DNA from: Pseudopyrenochaeta lycopersici
Lineage: Eukaryota; Ascomycota; Dothideomycetes; Pleosporales; Pseudopyrenochaetaceae
Assembly: GCA_003313425.1 (NCBI GenBank)
Contig: NHZP01000019.1
Location: 372,001 to 436,000, forward strand
Direction: 5' to 3'
DNA: 64,000 nt
The notes beneath the pieces were generated by a model that was given only the letters and a program-made list of their open reading frames with translations, did not search any database and had not been told where the DNA came from. This document shows, piece after piece, positions 11,852-24,300 of this stretch (position 1 is its first letter; the number at the start of each line of letters is the position of its first letter). A program made the translations under genes and the position numbers.

Positions 11852-13057
11852 ATGACAGACTCGATTGTGGCTCCCGCTCTGGTCTCGTCTCAGCCTGATA
11901 CCGGCCGGTACGCACAATACATTTACAATCCACTCACAGGAGAAAATCAAACACGTCTTCTGATATTGAAATCCGGAACATTCGAGGAGCCTCTCGAAGC
12001 TGAGCTTGTGGAGACCTCAGTTCAAGACCCACAATCCTATGAAGCGCTTTCCTACATGTGGGGTGACGCCACTGACATGGCACTCATTTCTCTCCACGGA
12101 TCCGCATTCCACATTACGCGGAGTCTTGAAGGCGCGTTGAGGCATTTGCGGCTCGTGGGACACGACAGAGTTCTCTGGGTCGATGCACTATGCATCAACC
12201 AGCGGGACGAAGACGAGAAGTCAATGCAGGTACCTAACATGGGCATGATATACAGCGAAGCCGCAAAAGTATGGGCATGGCTGGGAGAAGCGGATCGCGA
12301 AACGGACTTCCTCTTCGATGTGCTCTACGAATTCCGAGACCGTAAAGGGGAGTGTGAAGCCGTGTATAATGCGGCTATAGAGGACTTTGCTTCTGGGTCT
12401 CAGCTGTTCTTTCCCTCGACCATACGGCGTGGAGCCCAACGAGGGTTGTTCATGAGCATAGCCCAATCCAAGGCCGCGGCTGTATCAGCATGGACCAAGG
12501 ACGAAATCAGCTCGAAACGCGAGCTCGACTGGTTACGGCCTTTCTTTATGCGCCCTTACTGGCGCCGTGTCTGGATTGTGCAGGAGCTCGTGCTTGCCAA
12601 AGAGGTTATTGTTTTCTGTGGTGATAAGTCTATTAAATTTGAAGATGTCTTCGCGCTCGAACCGGAAATGGGGTTCGCTGAGCGCGCATTCGAGGCTGAC
12701 TACACCTTTGACAATACGGATATTCATTTGCTAGGATGGTTCATCATGTCCGTGATCGTCGAACACCGCCGCCGGAGGGCTGCCGGAGCCAGACCAAGTG
12801 GTGATTTCTTGATCCTGTTCGAGGTGATTGGCCTCTTCGCCCAGCATAATCAATGCAGCTTGCCGAAGGACAGGGTCTATGGGTTCCGCGAGCTAGTCAG
12901 GCGGTGGAAGGAAGGACTTGTTGTAGATTATCGGAAGTCAGATATGGATGTGTTTCTGGACGTGGTTAAGTTGGGCTTGTTCAGGAATGGTGATTTCGAT
13001 TCGGCTGCGGTTTTGAGGTCGGCTATGGGCCTGGAAAATGATAGATCGCCTGAATGA
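11852..13057 (+). CDS. HET-domain (heterokaryon incompatibility) protein
   Basis: Predicted 401 aa with no introns. The three hallmark blocks of the HET domain are visible: YEALSYMWGD near residue 64, LWVDALCINQRDEDEK near 110, and MGMIYSEAAKVWAWLGEAD near 132. A later WLRPFFMRPYWRRVWIVQELVLAKE segment (about 226-250) is typical of proteins carrying this domain. HET proteins act in non-self recognition and can trigger cell death after fusion of unlike hyphae. Many related proteins are longer (around 600 aa), so the C-terminus may be truncated. The gene is divergent from the catabolic cluster and probably not part of it. Confidence 0.85.
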   Translation: MTDSIVAPALVSSQPDTGRYAQYIYNPLTGENQTRLLILKSGTFEEPLEAELVETSVQDPQSYEALSYMWGDATDMALISLHGSAFHITRSLEGALRHLRLVGHDRVLWVDALCINQRDEDEKSMQVPNMGMIYSEAAKVWAWLGEADRETDFLFDVLYEFRDRKGECEAVYNAAIEDFASGSQLFFPSTIRRGAQRGLFMSIAQSKAAAVSAWTKDEISSKRELDWLRPFFMRPYWRRVWIVQELVLAKEVIVFCGDKSIKFEDVFALEPEMGFAERAFEADYTFDNTDIHLLGWFIMSVIVEHRRRRAAGARPSGDFLILFEVIGLFAQHNQCSLPKDRVYGFRELVRRWKEGLVVDYRKSDMDVFLDVVKLGLFRNGDFDSAAVLRSAMGLENDRSPE

Positions 13058-13396
13058 ACGGGGAATGACTTGGAAGGTCATGCAGTCGCGCAGTGTCTCA
13101 ACGTTCATCTGAAGTCATTAGCTTTGTCCTCTAAGGTATGTCTCAACGAAACCATTACCTGGCATACTGTTGCGAGAGCAAGGTTTCCATCATTCTTTAT
13201 TTGTAATGTGGAAGAATATCATGGTTCTTTTCTTAGCAGGGACATGGACGGTGTGGATACCTCTAGTGCGTATGTGCTACCAGGTCTAAGCAACTGCACC
13301 ACAGCAGCTGCATCATCATACCCATTGTTGCTGCTCCAACGCGGTCATGTCGAAATGTTGGGGGTCTGAAAACATAGACTTGATAGCATGCGAGAA
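13058..13396. other. intergenic after HET gene, no gene seen
   Basis: A 99-aa open frame (13070-13369, plus) shows no motif. It could be decayed 3' sequence of the HET gene, but I cannot show homology. Confidence 0.35.
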
Positions 13397-13663
13397 CTAA
13401 GCCTTGTTTGCTTTGTAAATGCAACATGTGTCGACCTAGAAGTATTGCAAGCCGTCTTGCAGTGCTTGTTCCCCACAAAAGCGAACCTTCTTGTACCTAG
13501 GCCATGCCTTGCCATTGCCATTCGCTAAGTCTTCGAAGTTGACCTCCTCCGCATCCGCTGGCCACGTATGAGAAAGTATCACATAGGGAGGGATTCTGTC
13601 CTCGCTGACTACATTGGCGGTAAGACAGAAATTACTCTCATTACTGTATCGCAAAAGACGCAT
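13397..13663 (-). pseudogene. decayed HET-domain 5' fragment
   Basis: From an ATG at 13663 the minus strand reads MRLLRYS, then PPYVILSHTWPADAEEVNFED and RYKKVRFCGEQALQDGLQYF. This is the beginning of a HET domain of the same class as the STAND gene at 38680 (PPYAILSHTW, KIRFCAQQAQRDGLRYFWVDTCC). The codon expected to be Trp after YF is TAG, followed by VDTCCI in frame, and another stop follows at 13397. A TGG-to-TAG change fits RIP. The rest of the gene is absent. Confidence 0.75.
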
Positions 13664-13734
13664 AGTTTTTTTTAATAGAGGTGCGGTCGGCACATGCGGT
13701 TGGGATAAGGCATGGAAGGCTCAATATCGCAGCC

Positions 13735-13890
13735 TACCTGGGGGAACGATAGTGCAAGGACTAGATTCGCAAGCGCTACTCCTTTACTCTTGATGTGATT
13801 TGGAAACACCTCATCATAGAACACGTTTCTACTAGCACCTACACCTAAGTTATACACATTATCAAAGATAAAGAACGCAGCTATTTCTAG
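13735..13890 (-). pseudogene. sugar-transporter (MFS) fragment
   Basis: The minus-strand frame contains FDNVYNLGVGA, then DEVFPNHIKSKGVALANLVLAL. This resembles the EIFPNHxRxKGVALAN loop of fungal hexose transporters, between transmembrane segments 8-10. Only this internal piece remains and it merges into AT-rich sequence, so it is a remnant. Confidence 0.55.
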
Positions 13891-14805
13891 CGCGCTAAGC
13901 TCCCTATAGATTAATTTAGTAGTAAAGCATTTAATAGCTGTAACTTTAACAATAAGCAACACGCAGTAGATCCTGATACTAAAAAGTATAATTAGGCGAT
14001 AACCAATAATGTTAGCGAGGAACGCTCTAATAAGATAGAAGGTATAAACATATTTCCTTATTCGCTTGTTAGAAGCGTTATTGTCGTATATTATGACTAA
14101 GGGAAAAGCGAGATGTAAGCCTACAATTGTTAATAAGAATCACTGTAGAGTAGCTAATAAAACAGTAGTAGCATGTCATAGTAATACGGCGTCGGAACAA
14201 AGGCTTAGTAACATTAACAGCTAGTAGCAAACCTTGTGAGCGAGTTCTTCTCGTGTAGGTAGATAATTTGCCTATAACGTCTCCAGCGTCTAGTAAATAA
14301 TAGTTTGCTTCTTATTATTGTTAAATTCCCGCATATATAGGTCTTCATCGCTCAAAATGGGGCTGATAACCCACTTTCCGCTCGCAATCACAAACATCGC
14401 AAATGTGATATGAGAGTGCCAACCACTAGAACGCGTAAGCCAAAGGTGCACTAAGACAAAAGAACTAAACCTGCTCTACAACACGCGTATCACGTCGACT
14501 ACATTAAGACGATGCGTAGTAAAAGATGGAGATAGAAAAGCATATTAACTCATTTGTCTGAGTCCTGGCAGTGGGGCAACAAGTTCATTTTGCGTGGGCT
14601 ATACCTTTCACATTGAGAGTGCCCTAAGAAGTGATTGACTTAGGAATGGAGGCCAATTGATGTTTAAAAGGTAGTTGAACTCATATTCGGATGTGAGGTT
14701 CGTAAGGAAGTCGATGCCTTCCAATTTCGGCCTGGTGTAGCTTGCGTGACTTTATCCCCGCACGACGTTTAGTCGTCATCTTTCAAACCATCCACACCCA
14801 TCAAA
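13891..14805. other. AT-rich decayed segment and promoter of the M20 gene
   Basis: 13891-14350 is AT-rich, with many TAG/TAA triplets in all frames, consistent with RIP-degraded repeat sequence. 14350-14805 has a more normal composition and should contain the promoter of the peptidase gene. No open frame of interest is present. Confidence 0.4.
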
Positions 14806-16878
14806 ATGGCCAAGAATTGGGGGAAGCAAACAGCAATCGTACCTGTAAGGTCGCATAGTATCAAAAACTCACCAATTCTTGGAATCGCAGTCTTTTGTCT
14901 GGCTTTCTGGGCTTGTATTCGTTATTACATCACTACTCGCACTACACCCCACTGGTACCTAGGCCCAAGCAACCCGACTTCAAAGTCAAGATGTCCACAA
15001 ATCGAGCCTTTACGTCCAGCACGGCAAACAAAGGAATTGGATGACGTGGAAAACTACTTGGTTTCTCAAGCGTTTCGCGATATTGAAATCAATCGCCTTT
15101 CGGATGCGGTCAAAATTCCGACTCAGAGCTTTGATGACCTAGGAGAAGTTGGAGTGGACCCGCGATGGGATATCTTCTACTCATTTGCGGACTACCTTAG
15201 CAAGACATACCCGCTTACGCACGCGACACTGCAATTGGAAAAGGTCAACACGCATGGACTACTTTATATTTGGGCTGGTCTGGACCCGACACTGAGACCC
15301 AACCTACTTATGGCACACCAGGATGTAGTTCCTGTTCCAGCTAGCACTGTAAAACGTAAGTGAAGTTACAGGAACTATGTATTTTGGATAGTTCTGGAGC
15401 ACGTCAAAGGGCTTGACTGGATTTTCACGTTCTTGAGAGCTACGTGAAGCACTCCAGAGTGACGAAAACTGAATTTCTGTTTTGTTTTTTTTACACCTAA
15501 TCTCTCTATTACTTGCAGGACTTTGCTAACTGTACTGTTGCCTAAAGAGTGGACACATCCACCTTTCTCAGGCCATTTTGATGGAAAGTTCATTTGGGGC
15601 CGCGGAGCTAGCGATTGCAAGAATCAGTTGATTGCTATCCTCTCAGCTGTCGAAGCCCTCATCTCCGCCGGATTCTCGCCTCAACGTACCCTTATCCTGT
15701 CCTTTGGATTCGACGAGGAGATTTCAGGTCAAGAAGGAGCTAAACATCTGTCGGACTATCTGCTCTCAAGATTCGGACATAATTCCATTGCTGCTATTGT
15801 CGATGAGGGTGCTGTCAACATCGAGAGCTGGGGCGCTGACTTTGCTATTCCAGGTGTAGCAGAAAAGGTTCGTAATCAAGATGCACAAAGGTTATAGAAT
15901 GCCTCTACTGACTTGTTACACCAATCTTAGGGCTATATTGATGTCGATATCGTTGTGAGAATGCCTGGAGGGCACTCTAGTATTCCGCCAAAACACAATG
16001 GCATTGGAGTTGCAAGTGAGCTTATCACCTTGATTGAGAACAGCCCGTACGAGCCGCATCTCGCCGATGAGAACCCGTATCTGGAGCTATTGTATTGCGG
16101 CGCTGAGCATGCACCGCACTTCCCACATTACCTCAACAAGCTGCTGGATAAGAGATCGTCACGAAGCATGACTTGTTCGAAAAAGACGAAGAAGGACGAA
16201 CTCGCAATTGAGGCGGCAAAGGCTGGACTCGAGATCAAGTACTTGTTCACAAGCTCTGTGGCAGTAGACCTGTTAGTGTTCACCTACATACTATACTGCG
16301 TGGAAGACGTGGACTGACTTGTTTTGGCATCAATTAGTATTTCCGGAGGCGTCAAAAACAATGCTCTCCCCGAGCGTACGCAAATCACAGTCAACCACCG
16401 CATCAACGTTGGATCAAGCTCCTCGGTGATCAAAAAACACATTACGTCTCTGGCTGCCCAAATCGCACACAAGCACAACCTCACACTCCACGCTTTCAAC
16501 GGCACGGAAACGCCGTCGAGCATAACACTCTCGCACAAAGACACTGTCCTGGAGCCCGCACCAGTGACACCAACATCACTGCATTCATCCTCCAACAACA
16601 CCCGCGTGAACCCGTTTACCGTCCTGTCAGGTACCACCCGTGCCCTGTACGGAAAAGACTTGCTGGTCGCTCCGGGGATAATGACTGGGAATACGGATAC
16701 GCGGTATTACTGGGGCTTGAGCGAGCATATCTTCCGATACGGACCAGGCTGGGATAAGGATCAGGTAGGTCTTGGGAATATTCACACAGTGGATGAAAAG
16801 GTGGGTGTGCAGGCTCATATTGATACTGTGAGGTGGATGTGGGGCTGGATTAGGAATATGGATGAGGCGGATCTGTGA
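14806..16878 (+). CDS. M20 family metallopeptidase, carboxypeptidase S-like
   Basis: Predicted 583 aa vacuolar Gly-X carboxypeptidase type. Exons 14806-15355, 15548-15867, 15931-16271 and 16338-16878 sum to 584 codons. A single N-terminal membrane anchor (about residues 24-42) precedes the peptidase domain, as in yeast Cps1. Di-zinc site motifs are visible: MAHQDVVPV (His171, Asp173), GRGASDCKN (Asp206) and FDEEISGQEG (Glu240/241), with GNTDTRYYW near the C-terminus. The first intron is long (192 nt) and appears to use an AAG acceptor 17 nt after a GCTAAC branch site. The nearer CAG at 15518 would give a stop at once. Probable role: peptide breakdown in the vacuole. Confidence 0.9.
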
Positions 16879-17185
16879 AGGAGGTGCTGTATGGGTTGGA
16901 AGGATGTGAAGTTCACTTGGTAAGAATTTTGGTGAGGGAAATTGGATCATGGTTTGAGGTGTGGACATGGGCTCAGAAATGAGGAAGGTTTTGTGGGATG
17001 TACGCGGAGAGATATGGTAGGTGTAATCAAGACGAACGTGTGTTTATTCAAATGAGGCGCGAGCCCGCTCTAATACGCTTTCTGGTACGCATAATATACA
17101 TATTTTTGTATCTAAGTGGATCTGAAAGTCCTGGCCGTGTAAAAAAGTAACCCAAACTCCATCGCTATGCATGTAATAAAGAGGA
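16879..17185. other. convergent 3' region
   Basis: The 3' flanks of the M20 peptidase gene (plus) and the TFIIE-beta gene (minus) meet here. No coding sequence is visible. Confidence 0.6.
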
Positions 17186-17980
17186 CTATTTTCTCATGCC
17201 GCTAAAATCTTTCAAGATGTGCGCCATGTGGGTATTGGTCTGCTTGCCGCCGCGTCGGACAGCCTTCTTCTTCTTTCCCTTGGGCGCAGTGACTATCTGA
17301 CGGGGTTGGCTGGCCGCTGTCAAACCCACGTTGAGCAGTGTGTTGCGCAGATCATCTGGGTTCGCGGGAATGGCGATCTTGTGCCAGGCGTTCATGAATT
17401 CCGGGTCCATAGGGTGCATGAGTGACGCATCGTTGTCCCAGACTGTCTTAGGCACGCCGTCCTTTGTGCGCTTCACGAGCACCTCCTTCTTGTCCTCCAT
17501 GGCCTTGATGTCGTCCGCCACGGTCGCCCAGCCGTCCTTCAAGTCCTTGATGGCCAGGCCCTGGGCCGACTTCTGGTTCTGCAGGTAGCCCTTCAGCTGG
17601 GCAGGGTTGCGGATGTTGAGCTTCGGCTTGTAGCGGTACGTCTCATCGCGGGCGTTCCACGAAATGCGATTACCAGCGTTGTCGGCGCGCATGAGGGCGC
17701 GCAGCTGCTCGCGCTGTACATGACCTGGCGGGACGTTTAGGAAGCCCATGATGGCGTCGAACGTCATCCATTCACTGGGGCGGCTGCGCAGGTGGTCGGT
17801 GGCATAGGTGAGGCGGGTGTAGACATGCTCGCCGGAGCCCGTGTCCTGGGGCTGCGAGTAGACAACGGGCGTCGCTCCCTCAGCTGGGCGCTTGCGCTTT
17901 GCGCCGTTGGCCGACGTGTTCGAGGGAGTGGGCGAGGGCGCATTAATGCGCGAGGCCGAGTTTGCCTTGAGGAAAGACAT
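17186..17980 (-). CDS. TFA2: transcription initiation factor TFIIE subunit beta
   Basis: Intronless gene for a 264-aa basic nuclear protein. After a disordered N-terminus with AKRKRPAEG there is a winged-helix TFIIE-beta core: YATDHLRSRPSEWMTFDAIMGFLN (split here by function, about residues 59-83), followed by LRALMRADNAGNRISWN and TYRYKPKLNIRNPAQL. A second winged-helix-like part and a lysine-rich tail (APKGKKKKAVRRGGK) end with MAHILKDFSGMRK. It partners TFIIE-alpha in the RNA polymerase II pre-initiation complex. It is divergent from the nucleoporin gene across a 389-bp shared promoter. Confidence 0.92.
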   Translation of the reverse strand: MSFLKANSASRINAPSPTPSNTSANGAKRKRPAEGATPVVYSQPQDTGSGEHVYTRLTYATDHLRSRPSEWMTFDAIMGFLNVPPGHVQREQLRALMRADNAGNRISWNARDETYRYKPKLNIRNPAQLKGYLQNQKSAQGLAIKDLKDGWATVADDIKAMEDKKEVLVKRTKDGVPKTVWDNDASLMHPMDPEFMNAWHKIAIPANPDDLRNTLLNVGLTAASQPRQIVTAPKGKKKKAVRRGGKQTNTHMAHILKDFSGMRK

Positions 17981-18369
17981 GGCAAGGACGGGGCGGAGAG
18001 GCGGACAGTCGGACAGTGGATATGGGACTGTGGGTTGGCAAGTGTGCAGCGTCTAGCTAAAGAGTCGCACAGCGATCAGGGAAGGAGGGCCGGGCGGTGA
18101 AAAGAGCGTGATGGCAGGTGAAGGCGCAGAGTGAAGGAGCGATGGCAGGCAGCAGACGACGCTGTTGCTATGAACGCATGCAGCCCAGGCGTCCGACGGG
18201 GTCTGTGCGCAAACTTGTCGTCAAACAATGGAGCTCCGCGACTTTGACCAGCGAGCAAGTCCTTGTTTGCGCCAACAACCGACTCTCCTTTGTCCTTTCG
18301 TCTCCGTCTCTCGTGATCAGCGTCGCGGGTCGAGGATGCGCGAGCACAGCTGGTAATTCACCACACAGC
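17981..18369. promoter_or_regulatory. shared divergent promoter TFIIE-beta / nucleoporin
   Basis: A 389-bp GC-rich region between two divergent housekeeping genes. The nucleoporin frame is open upstream to 18118, but the composition and arginine-rich translation look like untranslated leader, so the start at 18370 is used. No TATA box is evident. Confidence 0.5.
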
Positions 18370-21300
18370 ATGGCCGCAGAAGTCGACGTCGGCTACCTTG
18401 CCGCGTCCTACTCGGTCCCAGAGACGACCTTCCAGTCTTTACTATCCGAACCCACCGTCGAGCTCGTCCAGTCACTGCTCACCCAGATCGAAGCGAGGGC
18501 GCGCGCCTACGATGACCTGCAGTCGGAAAAGATCCGCACCGACGTCGAGCTCGAGGCCGCCGTCCAGAGCGGAGAGCAGCGCGCGCGAGCATTAAAGGCC
18601 GCTACCGAAAAGGCCCAGCATGAGGCAGAGGAACTGCGCCAGAAGCTGATCCAGGAAGGTTCGTATAGATACAGAGACATTGGCCGTGCACCGAGTGCTA
18701 ATGGCGTGGCTGCAGAAAATGCAAGGCAGCAAGTCGAAACAGAGCTCCACAACCTCCAAAGCACAGCCACTAGCTCAACATCAGTGGTGCAGGCCCTGGA
18801 ATCACGCGTCAAGACGCTCGAGTCCCAGAACCGCGATGCAATTGCCATGCACGAAGCCAAGGTGGCTGCCCACGACCGACTTGCAGCTGAGCTGTCCGAG
18901 CAACACCAGAAATCAGTCGACCTCCGCAAGCAGGTGTCTGCGTTGGAGGAGAAGAATCAGACACTTGAAAACGCTGCCACCAATGTCAAATTCCGCGAGA
19001 CTAATCTGCAGCAGGAGATTGAGCAGCTGCGCAAGAACAACGACTGGTATACCGCCGAGCTGAAGACGCGCTCTGATGACCACAGCAAATACCGCAAGGA
19101 AAAGAACGCCCAGATTGCCCAACTGCAGCGGGAGAATGCGGACGCCGCCGAGACCATCGACTCGCTACGCCGCACCGAGACGCTGCTGCGACAGCACCTG
19201 GAAGAGCTGAAGAGCAAGGCCGAGGAGGACCGTACGCGCATCGAGCAGCTTGAGAACGAGGCATCGCAGGTTACATCGGCCTTTCACATGGAACTCGATG
19301 GTGCACGAAGATTAGCGACGCTGCACCAGCAGACTGCCGAGACGGCGAAGAAGCGATTATTGGAGTTGCAAGGAGAGGCTGAGCGCTTGCAGGACGACGC
19401 TGCCGCTGAGATTGGGCAGCTGCAGGCCGAAGTTGAGCTGGAACGCAGCAAGGCCGCTGACGCCGAAGCCCGCATTGCTGAACTGGAGACGCTCGTTGAG
19501 AACCTCCAAAGTGAAGCCTCGGAATTCAGAAGCTCCGTTCGACCCCCAGGAACTCCAAGGCATGGCATGAACGGCTCATTCGGAACCCCAGGCAGGGCAG
19601 GGTCACCGGCCGTCTTCTCGCCTGGGGGCTCGCAGCTCAAGGGCGCACCTTCCAACACCCAACTACTCAGAGAGAACATCGACTTGAAGACGGAGATGCG
19701 CAAGCTTCGACAAAAGGTCGAGGAGCAGACAACCATGGTCAATGATATGCTGGAGGAACTGGAGCATCGACAACCCGAGTTTGAGGATCTCCGTCGCCAG
19801 AACGACGCCTTGACCGCTCAGAGTGAGGAACTGTCACGATTCCTGGATGATGCTATAGAAGAGAGGGAGGCGGCACGACGAGATATGCGCAAGGCCGCCG
19901 GTGACCTGGAAGGTGTTCATAACGAGTGTGCGCTGCTCCGTCATCAAGTCCAAGACATGACAATTCAGCTACGATCCCTAGTGTGGCGACGTGAAGCGGA
20001 ACAAAACGGCCTCGACTCGCTCCCAGCCGAGCAGAAGCAATTCGTCCTCGATTCTGTTGAGAATCAGGTGCCAGATCATCTACTGCCAAACGACTCTGCC
20101 ACGCATGATACCATCACCAAGCATCTCGTTTTGTACAAAGACATCGCCGAACTGCAGTACCAAAACACAGAATTATTACGCACGATCCGGAAAGTAGGAG
20201 AAGAGCATGAGGCGCAAGAGGCTCGCAACAACATGGAGCAACATAAGAAAGACCTTGAAGAGCTTGGCCAATTGCGCTCCCTGGTAGCTGAAAAGGATGA
20301 ACAGATCAAATCGCTCAATGTCCGCTCGCAGACCTTCAAGACAGAGCGCGATATGTACTACCGCATTGTCACCAGCCGAGGCCAGTCACAACCCGATACG
20401 CAAACAACATCTGCCTTTGCACAGTCTGTGCCAGCTACTGGTGCTGCCTTACAGCTCGAGCACACTCCTCAATCTCGTGCGGTTCCAGACTACGACAAGC
20501 TCATCAAGGATCTCCAGGCCCATATAAACTTACTCAAAGAAGAAAGTGCCACTGATCGCGCCGCATCCAAGACGCAGGTCGACAGCCTCACCAAAGAGAA
20601 CAGCCAACTTCATAGTGACAAGACTCGTTTCGAGTCACAAGTTCGACGGGAGCAAGACCGTTATAACCGCCTCGAAAGCACCATCAAGCTGCTCCAATTA
20701 GAAAAGGACACTCTACAGGACCGCTATACCACTGCCCAGACCAACTATGCCAAGCAAGACGAAAAGGCCGTTCAGGCGCAACAGGATCTGGCTGATGCTG
20801 CTGCGCGGATTCAAGGGTTGGAAAACGAGCTGGTCAATCTAAAAGCTTCTCAGAACATGTCAAAGACGATCGAGGCGCGTCTCAATGACAGAATCAAAGA
20901 ACTGACAGATGAGAGGGACAGGCTGAGCAATATGGTCACCCAAATTCAAAGCCTACGCAATGAGCAAGAGTTGACCAACGCGGACAACCGACGCCGTCTT
21001 CAAGCCAGCCACGATAAACTAGAAGCAGATTTACACATCGCGCAACGCAAGTTAGAAGATGAAATTGCGGACCACAAGAAGACAATAAACCAGCGCGACT
21101 ATGAGCGTTCCGAAGCGCAGCGGCGTATTGACGACCTCATCGCAGCCAGAAACAATGCTGAAGTCAAGTCCGCGACCGCAGACTCAACTCGCCAACAACT
21201 TGAACAGCGCGTAAAAGAATTGCAATCACAGCTCCAGACAGCCGAAGAGCGCGTGCAGTCTCTTCAGCCACGCCCAACACCGCGTGCAAATGGATCGACC

Positions 21301-24300
21301 ACCGAGGAAGACGAATCAATCAGCCGTGAAGAAGAGCTTATCGCGCAGGTTTCGGAGCTCCAACGTAGGCTGGAACGCAAGCAAGAAGATCTGGAAGCAG
21401 TCAATGCCCAGATCAAGGGCTTCCAAGATATTGCCCAGGACGCTGAAGATCGACTCCAAACATTCGTTGAAGCTCATGAACGGCTCCAAGAGGAATTGAA
21501 CTTGGCACAGCAAGAGAAGGACGCTACCATCAACGGTCTGCAGCAACGCGTGGAGGAAATCTCTTCTGAGCTTGCTACGACTACTACTGAGCTTAACGAG
21601 CTTAGAGGAAATCACGAACAAGAAACTCTTCAATTTACCCAACAGAGAGACACCCTTGAGGCAGAGATTACACGACTGAAGAACGACGTTACCGACTACA
21701 AGGCTGAAGCCGAAGCACAAGCAGATCTCGTGAAATCCCAAGCTGAGATTGCGACACGAGCCCAGAAAGACTATGAATATGAGCTTTCTAAGCACGGCAA
21801 GACCATGGAAAAGCTTCGAATACTCCGTGAAGAGCATACTCAAATTCAGACGGAGATTGCGCAGTTCAAAGCTCAAGCCGAAGCTGCTCGCATCGCACTG
21901 GAACAAAGCCAAGAGCACTGGAAGTCGACCCAAGCCCAGTTTGAGGGTCAAATCACCGAGGCCAAGCGCCGTCATGATGACCTGAAGCAGTACAACGAGA
22001 CGTTGCTTAAGCAATTCGACGATTACAAGGCCCAGATTGACAGTCTGAAGAATGATCGGGGCACAGCGGCAGCTGGTGATGCAGACGTTGATACGGTTGC
22101 TTCGAGTAACCTACAAGATATTGAAGTTTATCTACGTCGCGAGAAGGAGATTCTGGAAGTGCAGCTGAATTTGAAGGATCAGGAAGTCAAGCGCCTGGAG
22201 CAGCAGCTCACCCACTCACAAAATCAACTCGATCAAACACGAGAAAAGCTCATCACTGAGCAATCGAAGGGTCAAGGCTCTCAAAGTGGCAGCAGCCTAC
22301 AGAGTCTTCAGGAGAAGGTCGAGCAACTCAACCTATTCCGCGAAAGCAACACGACCCTACGAAACGACAACGGTCGTCTGCAGGTCCAGCTTGCTGAAAA
22401 GACAAAGGCACTGGAGGATCTTCAAAATGAGCTTGTGCCTCTGCAAGTTCGTGTGACAGAGCTAGATGGCGAGCTTGAGCTCAACCTTGGTCACCTGAAA
22501 GCTGTTGAAGAAGACCGCGACCGTTGGCAAAAACGTCATCAGGACGTGCTCCAACGGTATGACCGCATCGACCCCAAGGAACTGGAAGATCTTAAGCAGA
22601 AGATTGAGGATCTACAGGTGGAGCGCGATCAGGCATTGGAGCAAGTCACCGGTCTCAACGAGAAGATACAGACTGTACAGGCTGCCCAAGAGTCCATCAT
22701 TCAAGAAACCCGAGACGCCACCATTGCAGAGGTCAAAACCGCCGAGACAGAAAAAGCCAGGAAAGGTTTCAATAGGATTCACAACGAAAAGATGGCAGCT
22801 AAGAAGGTGGAGATTGATGCACTCACTGCTGAGCGAACACAGCTACAGGATGAGCTTGCGAGTACAAGACAAGAGCTTGAAGCATCCCAACAGCAGCTCG
22901 CAGCTGCACAAATGGAAGCAAATCAAGCGCGAGAGCAACTCACCGCGCTTCAGCAACAACTTGAGCAGTCCCAGACACAGCTTACAACAGCCCAGCAGCA
23001 GCTCGACACCGCAAAGACTGTTCAGAATGAGGCTCTGGCTCGTCCTGGCGTCAACAGCGCCACCACGACCGCTGAAGATGTAAATATGGACGACGAGGGT
23101 CAGATTGACGAGGGAACGTCAAACGCATCAAGTGAACAGCTAGAGAAACTGAAGCAGGAGTTAGACCGAGCACGGACGAACGCGACCGAAGCACAGCACA
23201 GGGCCAATGAAGCGGATAGTAGGGCCGGAAGTCTTTCGGTACAATTGTCGTTGATGAAGGATCGGGTCACAGGCCTCGACAAAGAAGTCGTACGTCAAGT
23301 TAACATTGATTTGATGACGGTAGAACTAATCAAAATACAGGCCGAGAAAGGCAGTCGCATCCTGGAGCTTCAAACGGAGCTTTCGGAAGCACAAAAACAG
23401 CCTCCACAAACGGCGACAAACGCAATTGCGACTGAGTCTTCAGCAGGCCCAGCTACATCCGATGAGGTCCAACAGCTCAAGGATGAGCTCGCAACAGCAC
23501 GAAAAGAGGTCGAAGATCTGCGCACTCAGCTCGATATTGCCCAATCCGCTAAGCCTTCGAGCGACCCCGAGACCGATGCGCAAGATTCGAAACGTGACGA
23601 GCAACTGGCGTCACTCAAGGCGGAGCTGGACCAGCGCGAAAATGACCTCAACATTCTCAAGGCTGACCTGGACCGTCGCCTGGAAAACGTCAAGGATCGT
23701 GAATCGAAATCCGGGGCGCTCTTGGACAAGGCAAACAGCAAAGTGCGCAAGATTAGGACTGAGACGAACGAAGAGCTTGACAATCTCAAGAAAGCCCATC
23801 AAGCCGAGCTTGAGCGCCTTCGACAAGAGAAGCAGGCAGTCAGTACATCGAGCGATCCTGAAGTGGACCCGGACTCAAAGTCCACTACCCAGCCATCCGC
23901 ACCTGTACCGGAGGGTGTTATAAACACGGAAGACCTACCACGCCCGACAGTTACAGACAATCAACTCAACACATGGATCAGAACCAATCCTGGTGCAAAG
24001 AGAGTGTTTGTAGAACAGATCAAGAATAATCTGAACAAAGCGGTAAAGGCTAAGAACGATGAGCTCGCAAAGGTTCGCAACGAGCTCGAGGAGCTCAAAG
24101 CGCAGAAGCCGGCGGAAGGCACCGCGACCGTGAAGGAAGAGCTAGGACAGGCCACTACTCAAAACTTGGAGGAAGAGCTAGCCAAAGCCAAAGTTGAGCA
24201 CGAAGCGGCGCTTAAAGAGGCCTTGAGGAAAAAGGAAGAAGCCCTGAACAGGTCCTTCGAATTGAAAGGCCGACTCAAAGAGACCCAGATTGCCAACTGG